64,000 nt of DNA, taken from assembly GCA_040903745.1 (NCBI GenBank), contig JBBDUV010000074.1, positions 1 through 64,000 of the forward strand. The letters are read 5' to 3'. Shown here one piece after another: positions 36,288-44,250 of this stretch (positions are counted from its first letter, which is position 1; each line of letters begins with the position of its first letter). The notes under the pieces are model-generated. The model made no database searches, had not been told where the DNA came from, and worked only from the letters and a program-made list of their open reading frames with translations. The position numbers were made by a program, and so were the translations under genes. The stretch comes from M55B112 sp040903745 (GTDB lineage Bacteria; Bacteroidota; Bacteroidia; Bacteroidales; GCA-2748055).

Positions 36288-38123
36288 TTGGAAAATATCT
36301 ATAAAATACTACCGGATCACACCGGGCAGAACGCCGGGATTTGCCTGGCGACACTTGTGGCCACCAGCGGATCGGTACCACAGGTTCCGGGATCGTCCGC
36401 GCTCTTTTCGGAGGAGGGTCTGCTGAACGGAACGCTGGGCGGAGGTGTCATGGAGGGAGATGCCGGGAAGAATGCCAGGGAAGCGATCCGGTCCGGAAGG
36501 CCCCTGCTGTACGATTTTCTGCTGAACGCCGATATTAACGACAAGGAGGGTGCACTCTGCGGCGGGAATGCAACGATCCTGCTCGATCCAGATCCTGAAA
36601 TGCATGTGGACTGTTTCCGGGAGATGACTGCATCCCTGGAACAGGGCCGGCCGGGACTCATGGTCTCCGTCGTCAGCGACAGGACTCAAAGTCCCATCCG
36701 GAGACTCTGGCTGGAAAGCGAACACCTCAATCCCCCGGAACTACCCATGAAACTGCTGGGGAAAAAGTTGAGAGAACTTTTGGGAAAACAGTCAGGGAAA
36801 CAGTCGGAAGAAAAGTTAAGAATGCTGCCGGGGGAACAATCAGAAAAGCAGGCAGGAAAACAGGCAGAACATTGGCCGGGGATCGAAAAGGCTTTCGCCT
36901 CCTCCATGAACAAGGGCGAACCCGCCAACCTTAAAAACGAAGCCGGCGACCTCATGTTCATCGAACCCCTGTTCCCGGTGCCAAAACTGTATATTGCAGG
37001 GGCCGGACATATCGGGAGGGCCCTCGCTCACATGACCAGGCTACTGGATTTCGAAGTAACCGTCATGGACGACCGCCCTGATTATGCAAACAGTGAAAAC
37101 ATCCCGGATGCCCATCATATCATCGTAAAACCCATCGGCGAGGCGGTGTCGGAGATCCCCAAATCACAGGATACCTTCATCGTTATTGTCACCCGTGGCC
37201 ACCAGGACGATGCTGAGGCGCTGAAGGCATGTATCAGGCATGATCTACCCTATATAGGGATGATCGGCAGCAGGAAAAAGATCCGCACGCTGAAGGAAAA
37301 GTTCATCAAAGAGGGATGGGCGGAGCAGGAAGAATTTGAACGCGTGCATGCCCCGGTCGGCATCGAGATCGGATCGGTCACGGTGCAGGAGATCGCGCTC
37401 AGCATCTCCGCACAGCTGGTACAGGTAAGATCCACGGTCCGCAATGGAAAGAAAAGAGAGATCATTGCCTCCGTCATCCTCGCCGCAGGGGAATCCCGCC
37501 GGATGGGAAAACCGAAAATGTTGCTGCCATTCGGGAAATCAACGATTATCGGAACCGTGATCAGCAATGCACTGAACTCGGTCAGCGACCATGTAAGCGT
37601 GGTGCTCGGGGCAGACGCTAAAGATATTGAAGACAACATCGCTGAGTTAGAGCTGCCGCAGGGGGAGATAAAAATGCAGCAGCTGGCGAGAAAGATGCAG
37701 CAGCGGGAGATAAAGATACAACAGCAGGTGAAAACAGTGCTGAACCAGGATTTCCTCAACGGCATGCTCTCCTCGGTCCAGGCAGGTCTGCGATCCCTTC
37801 CTCCGGCAACCACCGCGGTTATGATCCTGCTGGGTGACCAGCCGATGATCTCAGCTGAAATCATGGACAGGCTGATCGAACGGTACAAACAATCGGAAAA
37901 GGATATCATCATTGCATCGGTAAATGGAAAGAGAGGTCACCCGATGATCTTCAGCGCTAAATATATCCCTGAGATCCTTGTCTACGGACCTAAAAATTCG
38001 CTGAGGGACCTTCCCGAAAAAAATCCCGGGGAGGTGGAAGAACTGGAAACCGGGAACCCGGTGATCCTGCGGGATATTGATACGCCAAAGGATTATGAAA
38101 ATGAGAAGTCCATACATAATTAA
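36288..38123 (+). CDS. XdhC/CoxI-MobA-like fusion, molybdenum cofactor maturation protein
   Basis: 611 aa from TTG at 36288, the only start that keeps the conserved N-terminus. Residues 1-125: XdhC N-domain (ATLVATSGSVPQVPGSSAL, LNGTLGGGVMEG, ALCGGNATILL). Residues 232-385: XdhC Rossmann domain (LYIAGAGHIGRALA, GMIGSRKK). Residues 393-611: nucleotidyltransferase of the MobA/MocA type (VILAAGESRRMGKPKMLLPF, LLGDQPMI, KRGHPMIFS), expected to load CTP or GTP onto the molybdopterin cofactor. Two Lys/Gln-rich low-complexity inserts break it (about 155-195 and 457-480). It lies before the hydroxylase subunit genes and should supply them with mature sulphurated cofactor. Confidence 0.88.
   Translation: MENIYKILPDHTGQNAGICLATLVATSGSVPQVPGSSALFSEEGLLNGTLGGGVMEGDAGKNAREAIRSGRPLLYDFLLNADINDKEGALCGGNATILLDPDPEMHVDCFREMTASLEQGRPGLMVSVVSDRTQSPIRRLWLESEHLNPPELPMKLLGKKLRELLGKQSGKQSEEKLRMLPGEQSEKQAGKQAEHWPGIEKAFASSMNKGEPANLKNEAGDLMFIEPLFPVPKLYIAGAGHIGRALAHMTRLLDFEVTVMDDRPDYANSENIPDAHHIIVKPIGEAVSEIPKSQDTFIVIVTRGHQDDAEALKACIRHDLPYIGMIGSRKKIRTLKEKFIKEGWAEQEEFERVHAPVGIEIGSVTVQEIALSISAQLVQVRSTVRNGKKREIIASVILAAGESRRMGKPKMLLPFGKSTIIGTVISNALNSVSDHVSVVLGADAKDIEDNIAELELPQGEIKMQQLARKMQQREIKIQQQVKTVLNQDFLNGMLSSVQAGLRSLPPATTAVMILLGDQPMISAEIMDRLIERYKQSEKDIIIASVNGKRGHPMIFSAKYIPEILVYGPKNSLRDLPEKNPGEVEELETGNPVILRDIDTPKDYENEKSIHN
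36758..36877 (+). repeat. Low-complexity repeat tract in the XdhC-MobA gene (first)
   Basis: A run of short purine-rich units based on gggaaacagtcngg / gaaaagcaggcag encodes repeated GKQSGKQSEE-like residues between the two XdhC domains, where homologues have a short linker. Confidence 0.6.
37656..37730 (+). repeat. Low-complexity repeat tract in the XdhC-MobA gene (second)
   Basis: Units of gagataaaratgcagcagc repeat about three times (18-24 bp each), encoding EIKMQQLARKMQQREIKIQQ within the nucleotidyltransferase domain. Confidence 0.6.
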
Positions 38124-38265
38124 CCTGGAGAAGCCTTCATGACTAAAAACAGACATGTTATAAGCACAGGGTGAACACCTCATGATTGGGCACAGACATA
38201 TGAGCAGCACAAGAAAATTAGGACAAATATGGTGTTTAAACGAATGCTATTAATAATTGACAATT

Positions 38266-38748
38266 ATGATTGAAACCATCCAATTTGAGATCAACGGTCA
38301 GCCGGCCGAACTTACGCTGGATCCGAATACCATCCTGATGTGGGCCATCCGGAACGACCTGAAACTCACAGGTACCAAATTCGGCTGCGGAACAGGATTC
38401 TGTGGTGCATGTACCGTGATCCTGGAGGATGAGCCGGTAAGATCCTGCATGCTTCCGGTGAGCGACGTTGCCGGGAAGAAATTGCTAACCATCGAGGGAC
38501 TCGAAAAGAACGGGCAACTACATCCCATCCAGGAAGCGTTTATTCAACATGATGCCCTGCAATGCGGATTCTGTACACCCGGTATGATTATGAAAATTTA
38601 CGGCTTGCTGATCGTAAACCCGGAACCTTCCCGGCAGGAAGTACAGGATGCACTGGAAGAGAACTACTGCCGCTGCAGTGCCTATAAACAGATCATTCCC
38701 GCCGTTCAAACGGCAGGAAAAGCAATGAAAAGAGGGATAAAGGTATGA
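38266..38748 (+). CDS. [2Fe-2S] subunit of a xanthine/aldehyde-oxidase-family molybdoenzyme
   Basis: 160 aa from the ATG at 38266; a TTG at 38257 is less likely. The plant-type ferredoxin domain has CGTGFCGACTVI (three Cys) and the fourth Cys in VRSCMLP; the second, helical [2Fe-2S] domain has CGFCTPGMIM and YCRCSAY. This two-cluster architecture is that of the IorA/CoxS small subunit. It passes electrons from the molybdenum site of the downstream subunit. No export signal, so it would travel with the Tat-exported partner. Confidence 0.93.
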   Translation: MIETIQFEINGQPAELTLDPNTILMWAIRNDLKLTGTKFGCGTGFCGACTVILEDEPVRSCMLPVSDVAGKKLLTIEGLEKNGQLHPIQEAFIQHDALQCGFCTPGMIMKIYGLLIVNPEPSRQEVQDALEENYCRCSAYKQIIPAVQTAGKAMKRGIKV

Positions 38749-38827
38749 GAAGCCAGAAAGTAATAACCAGAAAGATATTCTGCCACATTAACGATCCCAA
38801 TGAAACAATGAAAGGAGGGCTGCAACT

Positions 38828-41005
38828 ATGAAAAGACAAAATGAAATAACACGAAAAATTTCCCGCGATATCAATGATCCCTGGGAGATGGACCGCAGGG
38901 AGTTCTTCAGAAAGATCGGCGGGGGATTGATCATCTCATTCTCCCTTGGCGGATTGCCTGCTTTGGCAGGAACACAGGGTCGCAGCACCGACGAGGTGAA
39001 TGCCTACCTTCGGATTGCCGAAGATGGCCGGGTAACGCTTTTCACTGGCAAGATCGAAATGGGCCAGGGCCCGATTACCTCTCTTCCGATGATGCTGGCC
39101 GATGAGCTGGATGTCAGCCTCGACAACGTCGACATCATCATGGGCGACACGGATCTTACACCATACGACAACGGGACCTTCGGATCGCTGAGTACCCGCC
39201 AGTACGGACAGATCATGAGGGGAGCCGCTGCCAAAGCCCGGGCGATCCTGCTTGAAATGGCAGCCGCAGAACTTGCTGTTTCCGTGGAGGATCTTCAGGT
39301 GAAAGAGGGAATAATCTCCCTGGCGTCAGACCCGGAGAGAAATATCAGCTACAGTGAACTTACCAGGGGCAGGAAGATCATGAAAACCATCGATGAAGCG
39401 GTGGAGTTGAAAAAACCTGATGAATTCAACTATATGGGCACCTCCCGACTGCATGTGGATGCACGTAGCAAGGTAACCGGACGGGCAAAATACTCAGGCG
39501 ATATCCAGCTCCCGGGCATGATGTACGCCCGCATCGTACGTCCCCCATCCCTGGGCGCCAGCCTGATCAGCATAGACACTTCACGCGCCGAAGCGATCGA
39601 AGGAACGGAGATCGTTCGCGACGGTGATTTCATCGCAGTGCTGAACGCGTCACAGGACCTTGCCGATGTGGCCCTGGCAAGGGTGGATGCTGAGTTTGAA
39701 GAGGAGGAACTTGATGTGGATCATGAAACCATTTATGAACACCTGGTCAGGAATGTGGACAATTCACGGGAACTGGCCAGCGAAGGGAACCTTGAACAGG
39801 GAAAGAAGGAAGGTGTCCGGGTGTTCGAATCGGAATACCATGATCCATACCTGGCCCATGCTCCGATTGAAAATCATACGGCCACAGCCTACTTTGAAGG
39901 GGACAAACTCATCATGTGGGCCTCCTGCCAGACCCCCTTCCCAACGAAGGAAGATATCGCCGAAACACTGGGTATCCAACAGGAAAAGGTACTCCTGAAA
40001 CAGGTGTTCGTGGGTGGCGGATTCGGGGGTAAGATATACAATCCCCAGGCAATTGAAGCGGCCAGACTCGCAAGGCTCAGCGGCAAACCCATTCAACTGG
40101 TTTACACCAGGCAGGAGGAATTTATGCTCGACCGGCTGAGACCGGCAGCAGTGGTGAAGATCAAATCAGGGATTGACAGGGAAGGCAGGATGGCACATTG
40201 GGAGTATGACCTGTATATGGGAGGAACAAGGGGAGCTGCGCATTTTTATGACATCCCCCACCACCGTACCACGCAGCATTTCGTGAAGCGTTCCACGCAG
40301 GAGTCCTACCCTGCATTTAACGGGTACTGGCCACACCCCTGGTACACGGGTGCATGGCGGGGACCCAGCAACAACACCAATACCTGGGCAAGGGAATCGC
40401 AGGTGGAGCTTATGGCTGCGGCCGCGGGAAAGGATCCGCTGCAGTTCCGGCTCGATCACCTGGAAGGTGACCCCAAGATGGCAAATGTTCTGCGGCTTGG
40501 GGCCGAAAAGTTCGGATGGACCCCGGCAGCAGGTCCGAGCGGAAGAGGATACGGGATCGCCTGCGGGATCGATGCAGGAACCTGGCTGGCAGTATTCGCT
40601 GAGGTCAGGGTGGACCGCTCAACGGGACAGGTCAGGGTGGTCCGGGCCGTGGTATCCCAGGATATGGGATTGGTGGTAAACCCGCAGGGCGCCATTTTAC
40701 AGGCTGAAGGCGGACTGATCATGGGACTGGGATATGCCCTCAGCGAGGAGATCAGGTTCGAGGGGCGCAAGATGCTGGACCAGAATTTTGATACCTATTC
40801 GATCCCGAAAATCAGCTGGACACCGGAAATCGAGGTGGTATTTGCAGACAAACAGCACGAACCTCCTCAGGGAGGCGGCGAACCTTCTGTCGTTGCCATC
40901 GGGGGAGCCATTGCCAATGCCGTGTTTGATGCTACGGGAGCCAGGATGTATCGGCTTCCCCTGACGCCGGAACGTGTTCTTCAAAATGTTCACATCGGCG
41001 ATTGA
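38828..41005 (+). CDS. Tat-exported molybdopterin-binding subunit (IorB-like aldehyde/isoquinoline dehydrogenase)
   Basis: 725 aa. A strong SD-like aaaggaggg (38811-38819) precedes the ATG. The N-terminus has a twin-arginine signal: MDRREFFRKIGGG (21-33) followed by LIISFSLGGLPALAG. The mature protein shows the molybdopterin pattern of the xanthine oxidase family: GKIEMGQGPITSLPMMLADE, GGGFGGKIYNPQAIEAAR, GAWRGPSNNTNTWARESQVE, and QGGGEPSVVAIGGAIANAVF near the C-terminus, the last bearing the conserved catalytic Glu. It oxidises an aldehyde or N-heterocycle in the periplasm; the substrate is unknown. There is no FAD subunit, as in IorAB-type enzymes. Confidence 0.9.
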   Translation: MKRQNEITRKISRDINDPWEMDRREFFRKIGGGLIISFSLGGLPALAGTQGRSTDEVNAYLRIAEDGRVTLFTGKIEMGQGPITSLPMMLADELDVSLDNVDIIMGDTDLTPYDNGTFGSLSTRQYGQIMRGAAAKARAILLEMAAAELAVSVEDLQVKEGIISLASDPERNISYSELTRGRKIMKTIDEAVELKKPDEFNYMGTSRLHVDARSKVTGRAKYSGDIQLPGMMYARIVRPPSLGASLISIDTSRAEAIEGTEIVRDGDFIAVLNASQDLADVALARVDAEFEEEELDVDHETIYEHLVRNVDNSRELASEGNLEQGKKEGVRVFESEYHDPYLAHAPIENHTATAYFEGDKLIMWASCQTPFPTKEDIAETLGIQQEKVLLKQVFVGGGFGGKIYNPQAIEAARLARLSGKPIQLVYTRQEEFMLDRLRPAAVVKIKSGIDREGRMAHWEYDLYMGGTRGAAHFYDIPHHRTTQHFVKRSTQESYPAFNGYWPHPWYTGAWRGPSNNTNTWARESQVELMAAAAGKDPLQFRLDHLEGDPKMANVLRLGAEKFGWTPAAGPSGRGYGIACGIDAGTWLAVFAEVRVDRSTGQVRVVRAVVSQDMGLVVNPQGAILQAEGGLIMGLGYALSEEIRFEGRKMLDQNFDTYSIPKISWTPEIEVVFADKQHEPPQGGGEPSVVAIGGAIANAVFDATGARMYRLPLTPERVLQNVHIGD

Positions 41006-41011
41006 TGTTAT

Positions 41012-41026
41012 GGGTTTTTAAAACCC
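41012..41026. terminator. Weak hairpin between convergent genes
   Basis: gggttt, tta, aaaccc forms a short perfect inverted repeat spanning the stop of the S74 gene, 6 bp after the hydroxylase stop. It lacks a long T run; possible bidirectional terminator. Confidence 0.3.
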
Positions 41027-43687
41027 TCCAACTTTCTCTTTCAACGTGTTGATCTGCTGTTGCTGTGCCTCGATTTGCATCTGCTGGTCCTTAATGGCTT
41101 CGATCAGTACAGGTATCAGACCACTGTAGTTCACGGCCTTCATCCCATCAATGTTCTCTCTGACAAGTTCGGGGAATACTTTCTCCACATCCTGGGCGAT
41201 AACACCAATGCTTTCATTATTTTCACCACTTTGTGAAGATTTTGTTCCTGTATAATCAAAATATACACCATTTAGTTTCTGCAATTTAGAGAGGGCATTA
41301 TCCACATTTACAACGTTCTTTTTGTATCCAATGTCTGATGCCTCAAATAATGTTCCATCAGTATACATATCCCCGAAACTATAAATATAGTATTGTGGTG
41401 TCTGATCAGATGGAACATCAACAATTAATCCATATTCTTCAGTACCCGGATAGTTTATTCCTGCATTTCCGGTAATAGTTAATTCTGAGGTACCGAAATC
41501 GCCATATACCAGGGGAGAATCCGTAGAGTTATTTGCAATATAAAGCTTGTTACTACCGATTTCATTGTACCCTGCGCCGGAACCAATAAATACATTTCCC
41601 GATCCGGTAGTGGTTGAATAGCCTGCCTGGTATCCTACGAAAACATTATCCGAGCCGGTGGTTGTACTGACACCGCTACTTGTTCCAATATAGGTATTGT
41701 AATTGAATGCTGAATCGACTGTGCCATAACCGGCAGAGGCTCCCAGAAGCACGTTTCCGTATCCCTCACCGGTATAACCGGCTGCATAGCCCAGGTAGGT
41801 GTTATAATCTCCAATACCTGTTCTACCGGTATAGATTCCAATGTAGGTATTGTATGTACCTGTTGTTGCATCAATTCCTGCTTCTGCTCCAACAAAGGTA
41901 TTCCATTCACCGGTTGAATAGGCTCCCGCGGCATGGCCGATAATAGTTTGATAATCACCCGACTCATTGTCATTTCCTGCAAAGTAGCCAAGAAAGACAT
42001 TCCCCGATCCCGAGGTATTGTAGTAACCTGCTCGATGACCCAGAAATACATTGTAATTGCCATCCCATGTACCTCCCAGGCCATAGTTCGAATAGCCGGC
42101 CTCGAATCCTATCATCACATTGTTAAAGCCCATATTATTGCTATAACCGGCATCATTGCCAATAAATACATTGTTTTCGCCGGTTGTATTCGAATAACCT
42201 GTATTGTTTCCGACCATAATGTTACTGCTGCCCGTTGTATTATAAGCACCTGCAGAGTTTCCTATAAAAACATTGTCAATCCCTGTTACCCCTGCTCCAT
42301 CCGTCGGAAAGCCCAGTCCGGCCTGAAAGCCGATTGCTATGTTGTTTTCTCCTGTGGTGCTGTTACCACCTGCCTGATAACCCAAAAACGTGTTGTAACT
42401 CGAAGTTAGTCCGAATCCTGCCTGGTATCCGATAATTGAATTGAAAAAGCCATCGGTGTTGTAGTATCCGGATTGATTCCCAAGATAAATATTACCATAT
42501 CCCGATTCCGTACTGTAGCCACTCTCATTCCCAATAAAAATATTCTCCACAGCGTCCAAATTTGAAAACCCTGAAAGCTTTCCAACAAAAATATTTTCAT
42601 CCCCTGTTGTATTGTTTAGGCCGGCTTTCCATCCGAAAAAGGTATTGTTCTTTCCCGTTGTGATGTTCAGGCCTGCATCCTGACCTATCAGGTAGTTGCT
42701 CCGGGTAAGCGATAACAATTGGTCAGGTTCACCCGCTTTAGAACTGCTGTATCCGCCTACTGCAAATCCTCCTTTAAATCCTTTGGCCCGGGTTGTTGTA
42801 TCAAAAAAGATACTGGTATTCGCACTGGTTACTTCAAGGAAATTTTTTGTAGTACTTTTTGAACTTTTATTGTAACCTCCCACTGCGAAGCCCCCTTTAA
42901 CACCTTTGTCGGAACTGGACTCAGGAACGTAAACCCTCACACTGTCGGGCGTGATCCTGAGATACTCCTGTGTCACCCCTTTGGACGAAGAGCTGTATCC
43001 GCCTACTGCAAATCCTCCCTTGACACCTTTTTTATCCTCATCAACATAGACCATTACCCCATCGTTGTAGACAGAAAAAACAGGATTACCAGCATCGTTT
43101 CGTACTTCAAAAAGGGGGCTCTCCACCTGGGGGTCAGAAGTCATTAACGCAACCGGGAGGTCAGTTGAAATGATCTCCCCTTCAACTGTCCAGCCGCTTT
43201 CCCCATTCTGAAGCATTGAAAGGTCCACACCATCGCCCCGTTCAATATTCAACATGGTTCCTGAAAGTGAGAGGGACTGCTGATCAGGGGCGCTTTGCGC
43301 ATGAAGTGCATAAGGTACCGACATGATAGGAGCACTTCCCAGCTCTACCTCACCCTGTCCCCTATCAATAACAACCCCCAGTTCATAATTCTCACCACTC
43401 CATGAAATATCGCTGAACAGCGCAGCGCTTCCCCCGGTTCTGGTAGCGCTTTCGCTGCCGATAACCAAACTAAATAGTCCTGATCCATTGGTTTGAACAG
43501 CGTGTCTCTCCTGCCAGATCAAATCACTGCCAGACAGGATAGATAGCTTTACGGTTAATGTTGTTTCACCAAGTATATTTCCCTCGGTATCCCTGGCAAC
43601 AGCCTGGTAACTAAATCCCTGGGGAGTCTGTGCATAGGTTGAATATCCGACTATTGCCGTAAGGAGAAAAAGTAATAATCTTTTCAT
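41018..43687 (-). CDS. Repeat fibre protein with S74 intramolecular chaperone domain
   Basis: 889 aa with a signal peptide (LLLFLLTAIVGYSTYAQ). Residues ~20-150 form a Bacteroidota beta-domain (TPQGFSYQAVARDTEGN). Three KGGFAVGGYSSSK-like motifs follow at ~220-320, then ~17 short repeats of the type NVFIGxxAGYxNTTGxxN (~335-760), and a C-terminal S74 chaperone/auto-protease (EASDIGYKKNVVNVDNAL, ~783-889, carrying the Ser and Lys expected for self-cleavage). S74 domains trimerise and then release phage tail-spikes and similar fibres. Here it is a secreted cellular protein with no phage genes nearby, perhaps a surface fibre or adhesin. Confidence 0.85.
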   Translation of the reverse strand: MKRLLLFLLTAIVGYSTYAQTPQGFSYQAVARDTEGNILGETTLTVKLSILSGSDLIWQERHAVQTNGSGLFSLVIGSESATRTGGSAALFSDISWSGENYELGVVIDRGQGEVELGSAPIMSVPYALHAQSAPDQQSLSLSGTMLNIERGDGVDLSMLQNGESGWTVEGEIISTDLPVALMTSDPQVESPLFEVRNDAGNPVFSVYNDGVMVYVDEDKKGVKGGFAVGGYSSSSKGVTQEYLRITPDSVRVYVPESSSDKGVKGGFAVGGYNKSSKSTTKNFLEVTSANTSIFFDTTTRAKGFKGGFAVGGYSSSKAGEPDQLLSLTRSNYLIGQDAGLNITTGKNNTFFGWKAGLNNTTGDENIFVGKLSGFSNLDAVENIFIGNESGYSTESGYGNIYLGNQSGYYNTDGFFNSIIGYQAGFGLTSSYNTFLGYQAGGNSTTGENNIAIGFQAGLGFPTDGAGVTGIDNVFIGNSAGAYNTTGSSNIMVGNNTGYSNTTGENNVFIGNDAGYSNNMGFNNVMIGFEAGYSNYGLGGTWDGNYNVFLGHRAGYYNTSGSGNVFLGYFAGNDNESGDYQTIIGHAAGAYSTGEWNTFVGAEAGIDATTGTYNTYIGIYTGRTGIGDYNTYLGYAAGYTGEGYGNVLLGASAGYGTVDSAFNYNTYIGTSSGVSTTTGSDNVFVGYQAGYSTTTGSGNVFIGSGAGYNEIGSNKLYIANNSTDSPLVYGDFGTSELTITGNAGINYPGTEEYGLIVDVPSDQTPQYYIYSFGDMYTDGTLFEASDIGYKKNVVNVDNALSKLQKLNGVYFDYTGTKSSQSGENNESIGVIAQDVEKVFPELVRENIDGMKAVNYSGLIPVLIEAIKDQQMQIEAQQQQINTLKEKVGGF

Positions 43688-44250
43688 TGGTTTAAGGTAA
43701 GGTTTGAAATGCTGTTATTTGACTTTTTAAATATTTTTGGATACTGGAAAATTACTGTAAATGATGAATCAAAGGCATTTCATTATGTTTTTTAGCAAAT
43801 AATTAACATTTGGAGTGAGCGAATTCACATGCTCAGCAGCTCCCGGTTAATTTAACTAATAATCCCCGCCCATTAGTGATACTTAATAGTACCCAATGGT
43901 GTAAATAGCAAATCCCCGGTGTATCCTTGAAACGATCGGGATGAGAAGGCGATAAAGTAGTTATTCGTGGATTGTCTCCACAATCCGGGGTATCTGATGT
44001 ATGGACCGAATGACTAAAAAAATCAGGATGCAAAAAAGCAAGGTTAGGTTGAATATGAAGTAACAAAAAAACCGGGTCTGATAAATAATATCGACCCGGT
44101 TTCCTCCTCTAACTAAAACTATTACTACTATGAAAAGACTACTACTATGAAAAAACCAATTACTTTACATTTCTAAATGCCCTGTTTCCTGGCACTACCG
44201 AAAAAAAACCTTAAGCAATAATGAGTGTTCCATCTCGCTGCTCCATCCGG
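43688..44250. other. 563-bp spacer upstream of the S74 gene and downstream of GH92
   Basis: It holds the GH92 terminator at 44065-44102 and presumably the promoter of the S74 gene. No supported ORF; a 77-codon minus-strand frame at 43833-44066 has no family features. No clear -33/-7 pair was seen. Confidence 0.5.
44064..44102 (-). terminator. Terminator downstream of the GH92 gene
   Basis: aaaccgggtc (44069-44078) pairs perfectly with gacccggttt (44093-44102) over a 14-nt loop; on the minus strand a run of T follows. It is ~150 bp after the GH92 stop. Confidence 0.85.

Noticed and set aside
41018..43687. Prophage tail fibre region
   Set aside because: The S74 domain suggested phage, but no capsid, portal, terminase or integrase gene is in the window and the protein has a signal peptide.
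43833..44066. 77-codon minus-strand frame in the spacer upstream of the S74 gene
   Set aside because: Low-complexity His/Pro/Ser composition, no recognisable motif, overlaps the GH92 terminator hairpin.
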